From Butyrivibrio sp. (GTDB lineage: Bacteria; Bacillota_A; Clostridia; Lachnospirales; Lachnospiraceae), in NCBI GenBank assembly GCA_024690635.1, contig JAILOW010000196.1:7331-71330 (forward strand): a DNA stretch of 64,000 nucleotides. Direction: 5' to 3'. Under the pieces are notes generated by a model. That model did not search any database. It was not told the origin of the DNA and saw only the letters and a program-made list of their open reading frames with translations. Made by a program: the position numbers and the translations under genes. Of the stretch, positions 43,093 to 52,219 are shown one piece after another. Each line of letters opens with the position of its first letter. The stretch's first letter is position 1.

Positions 43093-44451
43093 TCACAAGG
43101 TTAAATGCAACGCTCTTGTTGCAATATTGAAATAAACAAGAAGTGACAATGCATCCACTATAGTGGTGATAAAGGGGCTGGCCATAACCGCCGGGTCAAA
43201 CTTGAGCTTGTAAGCCAGCATGGGAAGGCAGCAACCCACAAGTTTTGCAATAAGGACCACTATCAGAAGTGTGGCGCAGATAACTCCCGCCACGGGAAGT
43301 GACAGTCTGTCCAGCAAAATGAGCTTGAAGAAGTTTGCAACTGCGAGAGTAAGTCCGCAGAGCACCGCAACTCTTATCTCTTTCCAGATTATCTTGAAGA
43401 TATCCTCAAACTCGATCTCTTTTAGCGAAAGTCCACGGATGATTGATACGCTTGCCTGTGAACCTGCATTTCCTCCTGTATCCATCAGCATGGGAATATA
43501 TGCTGTAAGGATAACATATGCGGAAAGTGCATCCTCAAATCCTGTTATGATGGCCCCGGTAAAGGTCGCACTGATCATCAGGAATAAAAGCCATGGAATA
43601 CGGTTTTTGTATGTCTCAAATATTCCAACCTTGGGATAAGGCTTGTCGGAAGGCACGATAGCTGCCATCTTTTCGATATCCTCGGTGGCCTCTTCTTCCA
43701 TGATGTCCACAACGTCATCGATGGTGATGATACCGACCATACGAGATTCGTTGTCCACAACAGGCATTGCTGTAAATCCGTATTTCTGGAAGATACGTGC
43801 TGTTTCCTCCTGGTCCGTCATGGTGTTGATACTGATGACGTTAGTGTTCATGATGTCTCCGATGACTTCATCGGGCTTCCTGAGAAGGAGGTATCTGAGT
43901 GCCACGGTACCAACCAGCACCTTTTGCTTGGTAACAACGTAGCAGATATTGATGGTCTCGGAATCTACACCCTTTTTCCTGATCCTCTCGATATCCTGGC
44001 TAACGGTCATGTCCTCGTGGAGGTCCACATACTCCACCGTCATGATACTACCGGCTGAATCCTCCGGATACTGCAAAAGGTGATTGATATCTGCCCTGGT
44101 CTCAGGGCTTGCATTGGCCAGAATACGCTTTACAACGCTGGCGGGCATCTCCTCCAAAAGGTCCGTAGCATCATCGGCCATCAGATTCTCAATGATGTTT
44201 GATGCCTCTCGATCGGACATGGACTGAATGATGTAGTGCTGAACGTCCAGATCCAGATCTGCAAAAACGTCTGCCGCCATATCCTTGGGCAGGATCCTGA
44301 ACATCTTCAGTGAATCCTCATCCTCCATCTCGCTCATAAATGCAGCGAGATCCGCAGTATTCATCTCTGAAATAGTCTGGCGCAGTTTCGTATATTGTTT
44401 GGAGGAAAGAAGCTCCTGAAGCTGTTCTGTCATAGTCTTTTCATCTTCCAT
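43093..44451 (-). CDS. mgtE: MgtE-family magnesium transporter
   Basis: A 452-residue channel. The cytoplasmic N-domain (LQELLSSKQYTKLRQTISEMNTADLAAFMSEM, helical repeats) and two CBS domains (DSAGSIMTVEYVDLHEDMTVSQDI; IGDIMNTNVISINTM) sense Mg2+ and close the pore. The five-helix membrane part includes MLMDTGGNAGSQASVSIIRGL, with the pore-lining aspartate region, and DPAVMASPFITTIVDA. It lies 24 bases after the adenosine deaminase-like gene, so no room for a Mg2+ riboswitch remains. GGAGG precedes the ATG. Confidence 0.96.
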   Translation of the reverse strand: MEDEKTMTEQLQELLSSKQYTKLRQTISEMNTADLAAFMSEMEDEDSLKMFRILPKDMAADVFADLDLDVQHYIIQSMSDREASNIIENLMADDATDLLEEMPASVVKRILANASPETRADINHLLQYPEDSAGSIMTVEYVDLHEDMTVSQDIERIRKKGVDSETINICYVVTKQKVLVGTVALRYLLLRKPDEVIGDIMNTNVISINTMTDQEETARIFQKYGFTAMPVVDNESRMVGIITIDDVVDIMEEEATEDIEKMAAIVPSDKPYPKVGIFETYKNRIPWLLFLMISATFTGAIITGFEDALSAYVILTAYIPMLMDTGGNAGSQASVSIIRGLSLKEIEFEDIFKIIWKEIRVAVLCGLTLAVANFFKLILLDRLSLPVAGVICATLLIVVLIAKLVGCCLPMLAYKLKFDPAVMASPFITTIVDALSLLVYFNIATRALHLTL

Positions 44452-44475
44452 TTTTCATTTCCTCCGATCTTTTTA

Positions 44476-46908
44476 TTATTTTATCTGATCCTCCAAAGGA
44501 TCCGACTCGTCAAAGATATGAACATATCCCTGCAGAGAACCTGCTTTTTGCCTAAGGTTTTTGGAATGTCCCCAGACGTAGATGGATGATGTTCCCTTGC
44601 CATTTTTAGCCTCCTGTATGAGATTGGCAGCGGCGCTGTTTCCGTCAAAGGCAACCACCATTGAGGGACGCCTTTCAAATATCTCATAATTAAAGCTTTT
44701 GTAGATACCCATTCCTTGGGACTCTGTGGAGACTCTCACACGAACGCCGGAAGCCTTGAGTTTTTCCGCTTCCGATCTGGTGATAAGAGAAGGCACAACG
44801 GCGTAAACCTTAAAGCCCTTGGAGTTATGATCCAAAAGATACTTTTCATATCCCGACAACTTATATCCTATCACAAAACAAGCCTCTTCGGGACTCAAAA
44901 TTTCCATAAGTTTTTCAAGTTGGGCACACCCTGCAGGGCTCACTCTTGTGGCTCTTTTTTCTGTGTTGAAGCTTCCGCCCAATAAAACCACGGGAAGTCT
45001 GTCCCAGGAAAGCTCTCTTATGCGGTCCTTAAGCTCCCTGTTGGCATCAAGAAGCTGCGCCTCTTTTTTCGCGCTTCGGGATATCTTTACGGCCTTCATC
45101 TTTTCAAGAAGGACTTCCTCCAAGTCGCGGCCACCCAACATGTGGGCAAAGGCCTCCTTCTTTAATGAATAAGCCTCGCGGCTTTCTTCTATTATTTTAC
45201 TCTCCGCTTCCTTCATAAGCCTTAAGTCATTTTCCGAAAGCTCCAGAAGCTTTTCCAAGGAGAGTTCTTCTTCAACCATGGTGGTTCCGTAAAGCGCTGC
45301 GCCATCACTTCCCTGCACGCATCTTATGCCCTGCTTGAGATACTGTTTCAGGGGATGTTTATCAAGGGAATTCAGGTTGTTTAGTCTTACGTTGCTGGTT
45401 ATCTGAAATTCCAGAACCACATTGTTTTTCTTAAGCTGCTCCAGCACCTGCTTTCCCTTTTTTGAGGAGGGACTGTAGGTGTAAAGACCGTGTCCAAGGC
45501 GCATCTTGGGCATTGGCTGGCTGGGAGCCAGAGACTCTTTTACGCAGGCGATACTGTGAGCAATGTTGTCCTTCTGACTGTCGTTTTCCCCAGCGTGAAC
45601 CCTTATGACAAAAGAAGGGTCTTTGGCGGCGATCTTCACGATCTCTTCAAAGGCAGGCTTCAGGGTTATTATGTCGTTTATCTCTTCTCCCACGAAATCA
45701 CAGCCTGCAACGTACGGATCAAGGGCTGTTGCCTTTAACACTTCAAGATTCTGCTCAAGATAGTTTGCAGGCGTCACCGCATCTTTTACGATGGTAAGGG
45801 GAATCCTTCGCATTGCCGCAAGGAATCTTATCATGACGCCGGTCTCCCTGTAGATATGCGGCATAACCGCATGGACCTGGCGTAGCATCTCGATGGATTC
45901 GTACTTTTTAACAAGAGTTGTGTCGCTTATCTCCGCGTACTCAACTCCCTGCTTTTTATAGTTTCTTGCGATCCAAAGGAGCTTGTCCTGGAAAATGGTA
46001 TTTCCGTTGTATTCAGGAGTCTCTTTATCCCTCAGCATCTGCTTTAAGACGTTTTTTACGTCCTCGTCGGGAATCCTGTCCACTCCCTGCAGCTCTATCT
46101 TTTCCTCACTCTCCTGACCCTTGCAAAAGACATATCGATAGAGGTAGACCTTTTCAAGGTTGGTAAATACCGCCTGTCCGTCCTTGATGACAGCCAGCGA
46201 TCCGCGGATCTTTACAATATTCATCTCCGCATTGTCCAGGTTGTTGAGGATTAGGTCCGCAAAGTTAATAAAGGTGTTGTCGTTGATCCTGCGGTCCAGG
46301 TACTTGCCCTGAAGGCCGGAATCCACGAACTGCCTTGCAACCTTTTCTCTTTGGGCATTTACCTTTTCCCACTGAGCAGGCGTCATCTCAAGCTCAAGTT
46401 TTTTTACATAATAAAGAGGATATCGGATCTGATGATAGATTCCCAGGGCGATGAGCACGTCTCCGGGGAGATTTCCGTTCATATGTGTATGAAGATCCGA
46501 GCGGAATTTCAGGTCTTTTCTCACATGAGTCTTGAAAACAGTCTTGGAAAGATCTGCCTCAAACTCCTTGGACTGGCTCATTAGAGTCTTGGTTATGGCG
46601 GGAACCCCCGCTTTTACCTCAACCTGACCGTTTGGATAGACAGATGCAACCTCTACTCCTCCGAGCTTTAATATGTAGCTCTCGTTGCAGTTTGCATCAA
46701 GAAAACAGGGCACCTCGCCACGAATTATCAGCATACCTTTTTCGTCCTCGGACAAGGGAAGCTTACACACCCTTGCCAGATTTCGTATAAGGTTCCCGGT
46801 CTTGTGATTGGGAGTGGACAGAACATAGATCATTCTGTCCAGCTCCTTGTAAAGATCCACAATTATGTCCTTTTCTTTATCCAGGAAAAAACCGGTAAAA
46901 TAAGTCAT
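44476..46908 (-). CDS. Adenosine deaminase-like enzyme with C-terminal SLOG-like domain
   Basis: An 810-residue cytoplasmic protein. Residues about 125-600 form an amidohydrolase barrel with every adenosine deaminase landmark: H140 and H142 in DLHTHMNGN, YAEIS (324-328), H438 and E441 in RVHAGE, H473 in LGHG, LEFQITSNVRLNN and D535 in GSDGA. It has a 125-residue N-terminal extension and a large insertion at about 160-310. Residues 638-785 look like a Rossmann-type SLOG nucleotide-binding domain (VVLLGGSFNTEKRATRVSP, FVIGYKLSGYEKYLLDH, GMGIYKSFNYEIFERRPSMVVAFDG). The product could deaminate an unusual purine nucleotide. Size and extra domains recall RADAR RdrB, but no RdrA-like ATPase is nearby. 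Confidence 0.8.
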   Translation of the reverse strand: MTYFTGFFLDKEKDIIVDLYKELDRMIYVLSTPNHKTGNLIRNLARVCKLPLSEDEKGMLIIRGEVPCFLDANCNESYILKLGGVEVASVYPNGQVEVKAGVPAITKTLMSQSKEFEADLSKTVFKTHVRKDLKFRSDLHTHMNGNLPGDVLIALGIYHQIRYPLYYVKKLELEMTPAQWEKVNAQREKVARQFVDSGLQGKYLDRRINDNTFINFADLILNNLDNAEMNIVKIRGSLAVIKDGQAVFTNLEKVYLYRYVFCKGQESEEKIELQGVDRIPDEDVKNVLKQMLRDKETPEYNGNTIFQDKLLWIARNYKKQGVEYAEISDTTLVKKYESIEMLRQVHAVMPHIYRETGVMIRFLAAMRRIPLTIVKDAVTPANYLEQNLEVLKATALDPYVAGCDFVGEEINDIITLKPAFEEIVKIAAKDPSFVIRVHAGENDSQKDNIAHSIACVKESLAPSQPMPKMRLGHGLYTYSPSSKKGKQVLEQLKKNNVVLEFQITSNVRLNNLNSLDKHPLKQYLKQGIRCVQGSDGAALYGTTMVEEELSLEKLLELSENDLRLMKEAESKIIEESREAYSLKKEAFAHMLGGRDLEEVLLEKMKAVKISRSAKKEAQLLDANRELKDRIRELSWDRLPVVLLGGSFNTEKRATRVSPAGCAQLEKLMEILSPEEACFVIGYKLSGYEKYLLDHNSKGFKVYAVVPSLITRSEAEKLKASGVRVRVSTESQGMGIYKSFNYEIFERRPSMVVAFDGNSAAANLIQEAKNGKGTSSIYVWGHSKNLRQKAGSLQGYVHIFDESDPLEDQIK

Positions 46909-46967
46909 GGCGAGATACCCCGTTGGAAGTACTAAAATATATGGTTCAACAAGATATCGTTATTATA

Positions 46968-49232
46968 TCACAGAGCCTGGTGGCATGTACGAGCGATAAC
47001 ATCAAGCTGCTGTTCTTTTGTAAGGTTGATGAACTTAACCGCATAGCCGGATACACGGATGGTGAAGTTTGCGTACTCAGGCTTCTCGGGATGCTCCATA
47101 GCATCGATGAGCTTTTCCTTGCCAAATACATTGACATTAAGGTGATGAGCGCCCTGATCGAAGTATCCGTCAAGAACGTTCACAAGCTTGTTTGCTCTCT
47201 CCTCGTCGTCATGTCCGAGAGCTGCGGGGTTCATGGTCTGTGTATTGGAGATTCCGTCAAGAGCGTACTCGTAAGGAATCTTTGCTACTGAGTTAAGTGA
47301 AGCCAGAAGGCCAGTCTTTTCAGCGCCGTATGAAGGTGAAGCACCGGGAGCAAAGGAAGCAAATGCAGGTCTTCCGTCAGGAGTTGCTCCTGTAGCCTTT
47401 CCGTAAACCACGTTTGAAGTGATGGTAAGAATTGATGTTGTAGGCTCTGAATCTCTGTAGGTGTGGTGCTTGGAGATCTTTTTCATAAAGGTCTTAAGGA
47501 GCCATACTGCGATCTCATCAGCTCTCTCATCATCGTTACCGTATCTGGGGAAGTCACCCTCGATCTTGTAGTCAACTGCAAGACCTGACTCATCCCTGAT
47601 GGCTGTAACCTTGGCATACTTGATGGCAGAAAGTGAATCTACAACGTGTGAGAAACCAGCGATACCTGTTGCAAAGGTACGTCTTACGTCTGTATCAATA
47701 AGAGCCATCTCTGCTGCCTCATAGTAGTACTTGTCGTGCATGTACTGAATGAGGTTGAGGATATTTACATAAAGACCTGCAAGCCAATCCATCATGAGGT
47801 CGTATTTGTGCATTACTTCATCATAGTCAAGGACATCTGATGTGATAGGTGCCATCTCAGGGCCTACCTGCATGTGCTTGCCGTCTTTTGTAAGGAACTT
47901 CTCATCCTTACCGCCGTTGATAGCGTAAAGAAGGCACTTTGCAAGGTTTGCTCTTGCTCCGAAGAACTGCATCTCTTTACCTGTCTGAGTTGCGGATACG
48001 CAGCAGCAGATGCTGTAATCATCGCCCCAGATAGGTCTCATAACATCATCGTTCTCGTACTGGATGGAAGATGTTGTAACTGAGATCTTGGCTGCATACT
48101 TCTTGAAGGTCTCAGGGAGCTTGGATGTGTAGAGCACTGTAAGGTTGGGCTCAGGTGAAGGTCCCATATTCTCAAGAGTATGAAGGAATCTGAAGTCGTT
48201 CTTGGTAACCATGTGACGGCCGTCCATACCAAGTCCGCCAACCTCAAGAGTTGCCCAAACGGGATCTCCTGAGAACAGGTTATTGTAAGAAGGAATACGA
48301 GCGAACTTAACCATTCTGAACTTCATTGTCATGTGGTCGATGAGCTCCTGAGCTTCCTTCTCTGTAAGTGTTCCCTCCTTGAGATCTCTTTCGATATAGA
48401 TATCAAGGAATGTTGAAACACGTCCTACTGACATTGCAGCGCCGTTCTGTGTCTTGATGGCTGCAAGGTATCCAAAGTAAAGCCACTGTACTGCTTCTTT
48501 TGCATTCTTGGCAGGCTGTGAGATATCAAAGCCGTAAACCTCAGCCATAGCCTTCATGCCCTTAAGAGCTCTGATCTGCTCTGAGATCTCTTCTCTCTGA
48601 CGGATGATGTGATCAAGCATTGTTCCGTCGCCGCAGTTGTTGTAATCTTCCTGCTTTTTCTGAATAAGGAAGTCGATACCGTAAAGAGCTACTCTTCTGT
48701 AGTCGCCGACGATACGTCCACGTCCGTAGGTATCGGGAAGACCTGTTACGATATGGCTGTGTCTTGCAGCTCTCATCTCAGGTGTATATGCATCAAATAC
48801 TGCCTGGTTGTGTGTCTTGTGATACTCTGTAAAGATCTTGTGGAACTTGGGATTAACCTTGTATCCGTATGTCTCTGCTGCCTCTTCTGCCATCTTGATT
48901 CCGCCGTAAGGCATGAATGCTCTCTTAAGAGGCTTGTCTGTCTGAAGTCCAACGATCTGTTCGAGGTCCTTCATAGACTCATCTATGTATCCGGGGCCGT
49001 ATGCTGTAAGGCCTGAAACCACTTCGGTCTCGCACTCAAGCACTCCGCCCTTTTCTCTTTCCTCTTTCTGAAGCTCCTGAAGTCGTCCCCACAACTTGTC
49101 GGTCGCCTCTGTAGGAGCCTGTAAAAAGCTCTCGTCCCCCTCATAAGGTGTGTAGTTGTTCTGAATGAAGTCTCTTACGTTAACATCATCCAGCCAATGG
49201 GTTCCTTTAAAACTTCTCCATGCTTCTTTCAT
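46968..49232 (-). CDS. pflB: Pyruvate formate-lyase
   Basis: A 754-residue glycyl-radical enzyme that splits pyruvate plus CoA into acetyl-CoA and formate under anaerobic conditions. The active cysteine pair is C410-C411 in [18 protein letters not shown]. The radical-bearing G729 lies in [13 protein letters not shown] near the C-terminus. [19 protein letters not shown] and [13 protein letters not shown] are typical PFL segments. The start at 49232 follows AAGGAG by nine bases. An open frame reaches 23 codons upstream but lacks a site. Its activase gene is 8.5 kb away. A promoter with an FNR box lies upstream. Confidence 0.97.
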   Translation of the reverse strand: MKEAWRSFKGTHWLDDVNVRDFIQNNYTPYEGDESFLQAPTEATDKLWGRLQELQKEEREKGGVLECETEVVSGLTAYGPGYIDESMKDLEQIVGLQTDKPLKRAFMPYGGIKMAEEAAETYGYKVNPKFHKIFTEYHKTHNQAVFDAYTPEMRAARHSHIVTGLPDTYGRGRIVGDYRRVALYGIDFLIQKKQEDYNNCGDGTMLDHIIRQREEISEQIRALKGMKAMAEVYGFDISQPAKNAKEAVQWLYFGYLAAIKTQNGAAMSVGRVSTFLDIYIERDLKEGTLTEKEAQELIDHMTMKFRMVKFARIPSYNNLFSGDPVWATLEVGGLGMDGRHMVTKNDFRFLHTLENMGPSPEPNLTVLYTSKLPETFKKYAAKISVTTSSIQYENDDVMRPIWGDDYSICCCVSATQTGKEMQFFGARANLAKCLLYAINGGKDEKFLTKDGKHMQVGPEMAPITSDVLDYDEVMHKYDLMMDWLAGLYVNILNLIQYMHDKYYYEAAEMALIDTDVRRTFATGIAGFSHVVDSLSAIKYAKVTAIRDESGLAVDYKIEGDFPRYGNDDERADEIAVWLLKTFMKKISKHHTYRDSEPTTSILTITSNVVYGKATGATPDGRPAFASFAPGASPSYGAEKTGLLASLNSVAKIPYEYALDGISNTQTMNPAALGHDDEERANKLVNVLDGYFDQGAHHLNVNVFGKEKLIDAMEHPEKPEYANFTIRVSGYAVKFINLTKEQQLDVIARTCHQAL

Positions 49233-49288
49233 TAACTCGTTCTCCTTTAATACTACATTTGTTAATAATTTATCAGCTTCGTCCGACG

Positions 49289-49317
49289 GATATACTACCA
49301 TCCACGAACAGGTTCAA
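49289..49317 (-). promoter_or_regulatory. pflB promoter
   Basis: On the minus strand TTGAAC (49317-49312) and TATATC (49294-49289) are spaced by 17 bases. Transcription would begin near 49282, leaving a 50-base leader. Confidence 0.65.
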
Positions 49318-49319
49318 CA

Positions 49320-49333
49320 TTGATTACAATCAA
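49320..49333. promoter_or_regulatory. FNR box upstream of pflB
   Basis: TTGAT-TACA-ATCAA is a perfect match to the FNR consensus TTGAT-N4-ATCAA. Its centre is about 44 bases before the predicted pflB start and two bases before the -35 box, close to the -41.5 position of class II activation. The Crp/Fnr regulator at 58474-59223 is the obvious candidate ligand. Confidence 0.7.
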
Positions 49334-49381
49334 GTTTTGCTTTTTTCTTTGGCGTTCACAAAATTTTCACATATTAAAAAC

Positions 49382-49413
49382 GCTCAAATCCCAGTAATGG
49401 TCTGGGTTTGAGC
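49382..49413. terminator. Orphan hairpin terminator upstream of pflB
   Basis: GCTCAAATCCCAG pairs with CTGGGTTTGAGC with one bulged base. On the minus strand GTTTTTAA follows. It lies upstream of the pflB promoter and no minus-strand gene precedes it, so its original partner is not visible. Confidence 0.55.
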
Positions 49414-49439
49414 CTGACAAGAAGTTTTCTCATTTTCTA

Positions 49440-49468
49440 TTGCCCGCAAAATAATTTCATGCTACAAT
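49440..49468 (+). promoter_or_regulatory. Promoter of the cytidylate-kinase-like gene
   Basis: TTGCCC (49440-49445) and TACAAT (49463-49468) with 17-base spacing. The start would be near 49475, directly before a terminator-like hairpin. Confidence 0.6.
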
Positions 49469-49482
49469 GTGGTAACGCAACG

Positions 49483-49523
49483 GAGCGGATGCCATTCAAA
49501 AGGCATTCGCTCTTTTTGTTTTT
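49483..49523 (+). terminator. Leader attenuator
   Basis: GAGCGGATGCC (49483-49493) pairs with GGCATTCGCTC (49502-49512; one G-U), followed by TTTTTGTTTTT. It comes about eight bases after the predicted start site and 50 bases before the coding region, so most transcripts may stop after about 45 bases. Confidence 0.65.
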
Positions 49524-49572
49524 AAGTTTTTGATCATTGATATTTTAACAGTATATTACAGGGAGGACAATC

Positions 49573-50238
49573 ATGGAAAACTATGTTATTACCATTGCCC
49601 GTGGATTCGGAAGCGGTGGCAGATCCCTGGCCGGAAAGCTGGCTGACGAGCTGGGAATCCACTCCTATGAGCACCGGATCCTTACGCTTGCTTCGCAGAT
49701 GAGCGGTCGCGATATCGAAGAATTTATGGAGACTGACGAAAGGCTAAGAAGCAGCAACTTTTCAAGGAGGCTTCAGAACGTAAAAAAACGCCTGTCCCCC
49801 GTCCCCGAGATGGAGTCCTTTGTATCCGATGATCGTATATTTGAATGTCAGGCTCAGATCATCAGAAAGCTCGCAAGCGAAGAAAGCTGCATTATCGTAG
49901 GAAAATGTGCAGATTATGTGCTGAAGGATCAGAAAAATGTCCTTAGTATCTACGTGGATGCCCCAAGAGATTTTTGCACCATGCGTGTAGTTGACCGCCT
50001 TAAAGTCGGTTTTCATGAAGCGGAAGCCATGATAGAAAAAACCGACAATTACCGCGCCGAATACTACAAGTACTATACTCACGGGAAAGACTGGAAAGAT
50101 CCACTTAACTACGATCTTACTTTAAACAGCGGAAGGCTTGGTCTGGACGGATGTCTGGCCGCCATAAAGCATATGATGCTGGTGAAATTCGGCGATGAAC
50201 TCGATGCTGAAACCAGGAAAAAAATACTTCTTGACTGA
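49573..50238 (+). CDS. Cytidylate kinase-like family protein
   Basis: A 221-residue protein of the cytidylate_kin2 type. The P-loop reads ITIARGFGSGGRSLAGKLADELG, with GSGGRS in place of the standard GxxGxGK(S/T). CIIVGKCADYVL and IYVDAPRDFCTMRVVDRL follow as in other members. RAEYYKYYTHGKDWKDPLNYDLTLNSGRLG near the C-terminus is the family signature. Its substrate is not established, and true CMP kinase activity should not be assumed. GGAGG precedes the ATG by six bases. The gene is alone between two hairpin terminators. Confidence 0.82.
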   Translation: MENYVITIARGFGSGGRSLAGKLADELGIHSYEHRILTLASQMSGRDIEEFMETDERLRSSNFSRRLQNVKKRLSPVPEMESFVSDDRIFECQAQIIRKLASEESCIIVGKCADYVLKDQKNVLSIYVDAPRDFCTMRVVDRLKVGFHEAEAMIEKTDNYRAEYYKYYTHGKDWKDPLNYDLTLNSGRLGLDGCLAAIKHMMLVKFGDELDAETRKKILLD

Positions 50239-50299
50239 CAGTTTTTAATGATTTATTCTTCTAGCTAATTATTTTTTGAACACATAAAAGCAAAGACAA

Positions 50300-50335
50300 G
50301 GGCGTCTGCGGAATCTACTTCGCAGGCGCCCTTTT
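50300..50335 (+). terminator. Terminator between the kinase-like gene and the peptide operon
   Basis: GGGCGTCTGCG pairs with CGCAGGCGCCC (one wobble), followed by TTTT. It lies only 22 bases before the acetamidase ATG, so it could also act as an attenuator for the peptide operon. Confidence 0.7.
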
Positions 50336-50356
50336 GCAACAAAAAGGAGGAGCAAA

Positions 50357-51259
50357 ATGTTAAAGATTTCAAAAGAACAATCTGTTTATTCCATGTCAGA
50401 TAAAAATACACCGGTCCTTCATTGCAAGTCAGGCGATGTGGTTTTGTTTGAAACAGAAGACTGCTTCGGCGGCCAGGTTCAGAACGCAGATGACCGCATG
50501 GGCGCAATTGACTGGAGCAGGATTAACCCCGCTACAGGCCCCTTGTACATAGACGGTGCAGAACCCGGTGATGTGTTAAAGGTGGAGATACAAAAGATAA
50601 CCCTTGCAGATCACGGTGCAATGTGTGAAGGCCCCGGAGAAGGCATAACCGGGCAGGCCATTGTCGATGAAGCCACAAAGATCATCCCTGTTCATAACGG
50701 ATATTTTACATTTAATAAAAAGCTCAAGTTCCCCATCATCCCCATGATCGGCGTCATCGGAACAGCTCCTGCTGAAGGAAAGAGCATTTCCACAGGAACG
50801 CCGGATCTCCACGGCGGAAACATGGACTGCAACAGGATCGGGGAGGGCTCAACTCTTTATCTTCCTGTCAGTACCCCGGGAGCTTTACTTGCCATGGGTG
50901 ATATGCACGCCCGTATGGGTAACGGCGAGGTTTGCGTCTGTGGTATAGAGATCGCGGGAGAGATACAGGTTAAAGTTACAGTCCTTAAGGATTGCTCTTA
51001 TCCCACTCCCTTCCTTGTGAATAAGACAAGCATGATGGCAATCTACTCAGCGTTAACCCTGGATGAGGCCGCATCAGGCGCCACACTCCGTATGCGCAGA
51101 TTCCTGATTGACGAGTTAGGAATGGATGAGCATGAATCGGGATTTCTTTTAAGCGCTGTCGGAGATGTTGAGATCTGCCAGTGTGTTGATCCCAACCGCA
51201 CATGCCGTATGGAAGTTCCAATGGAAGTAGCGGAGAAATATGAATACAGTTGGAGGTAA
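50357..51259 (+). CDS. Acetamidase/formamidase family protein
   Basis: A 300-residue metal-dependent amidase of the FmdA/AmdA family. Segments matching the family are VLHCKSGDVVLFETEDCFGGQ, NPATGPLYIDGAEPGDVLKVEI, TPDLHGGNMDCNRIGEGSTLYLPVSTPGALLAMGDMHARMGNGEV and VEICQCVDPNRTCRMEVP. These enzymes release ammonia from small amides such as formamide or acetamide. It is the first gene of the peptide transport operon and ends two bases before the permease start region. A role on an amide made from imported peptides is a guess. GGAGG precedes the ATG. Confidence 0.9.
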   Translation: MLKISKEQSVYSMSDKNTPVLHCKSGDVVLFETEDCFGGQVQNADDRMGAIDWSRINPATGPLYIDGAEPGDVLKVEIQKITLADHGAMCEGPGEGITGQAIVDEATKIIPVHNGYFTFNKKLKFPIIPMIGVIGTAPAEGKSISTGTPDLHGGNMDCNRIGEGSTLYLPVSTPGALLAMGDMHARMGNGEVCVCGIEIAGEIQVKVTVLKDCSYPTPFLVNKTSMMAIYSALTLDEAASGATLRMRRFLIDELGMDEHESGFLLSAVGDVEICQCVDPNRTCRMEVPMEVAEKYEYSWR

Positions 51260-51261
51260 TT

Positions 51262-52209
51262 ATGAAAAGTATCTTTGTCTATACAGGAAAAAAACTCCTA
51301 CAGATGCTCTCTGTCATGCTGATAGTCAGCGTAATGATCTTTATACTGGTTCGCTTATCAAAGACTGATCCTCTGGCGGCTATCGTCGGAGGCAAGCAGA
51401 CCACCCCTGAGATCATGGCACAGCTTCGAGCAAAATTCGGACTGGATAAATCGCTGTTCATGCAGTACATAACATGGATCACGGGAATCTTCAGAGGAGA
51501 TTTCGGAATGAGCTTCAAATATCAGACCGAAGCCGGTCCTTTGATCCTGGCACGAATCCCCGTAACTCTGGGCCTGGTGTTCTTTTCATCAATCATTGCA
51601 ATGCTGATTGCTATCCCCGGTGGTGTATATGCTTCTATTAAAAGAGACCGTGCCTTTGATACTTCTGTTTCAGTCATCAGTTTGGTTCTTGCCGGTTGCC
51701 CGCCGTTTCTTATGTCTCTTTTGTTCATTCTTTTTCTGGCAAGGTTTTTTCCAAACTATCCGTTTACTGGTTCCTTTACAACCATATCGGAATACTTTGT
51801 TCGTATGGCAGCGCCTTCCATTGCTCTGTCTTTTACCATGATCGCCCTGGCATTCCGAATGATGAGATCCAGCATGATAGAGCAGATGCAGTCACAATAC
51901 ACCATGACAGCACTGGCAAAGGGTGTCCCCAGAGGAAAGATAGCCTGGAGGCACAATTTCAGAAATGCCATAATCCCTGTTCTGAGCGTCGTCAGCATCC
52001 AGATCGGTTCAGCCATAGTCGGAGCAGTGCTTGTTGAAACTGTATTTTCTCTGTCGGGACTTGGCACCTTGCTGATAGACAGTATTAAAGCAAGCGATTA
52101 TGCCCTCGAGCAGGACATCACTCTCATGCTGGTATTTATCTTCCTTCTTATCAGTATGATCGTAGACATACTCTATGCAGTTATAGATCCAAGAATCCGA
52201 CTTAAGTGA
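51262..52209 (+). CDS. dppB: Dipeptide/oligopeptide ABC permease, DppB type
   Basis: A 315-residue inner-membrane permease with six predicted helices. FIYTGKKLLQML-like N-terminus, FGLDKSLFMQYITWITGIFRGDFGMSF and the coupling loop MTALAKGVPRGKIAWRHNFRNAIIPVLSV are typical of DppB/OppB. It ends with YAVIDPRIRLK. The start at 51262 follows GGAGG. The ATG four codons upstream overlaps the acetamidase gene and lacks a site. It forms a channel with DppC. Confidence 0.93.
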   Translation: MKSIFVYTGKKLLQMLSVMLIVSVMIFILVRLSKTDPLAAIVGGKQTTPEIMAQLRAKFGLDKSLFMQYITWITGIFRGDFGMSFKYQTEAGPLILARIPVTLGLVFFSSIIAMLIAIPGGVYASIKRDRAFDTSVSVISLVLAGCPPFLMSLLFILFLARFFPNYPFTGSFTTISEYFVRMAAPSIALSFTMIALAFRMMRSSMIEQMQSQYTMTALAKGVPRGKIAWRHNFRNAIIPVLSVVSIQIGSAIVGAVLVETVFSLSGLGTLLIDSIKASDYALEQDITLMLVFIFLLISMIVDILYAVIDPRIRLK

Positions 52210-52219
52210 GGTACTTCCT

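Noticed and set aside
49530..49557. TTGATC-16-TATATT promoter for the kinase-like gene
   Set aside because: Its start site would fall inside or beyond the ribosome binding site at about 49562. The upstream TTGCCC-TACAAT pair fits better.
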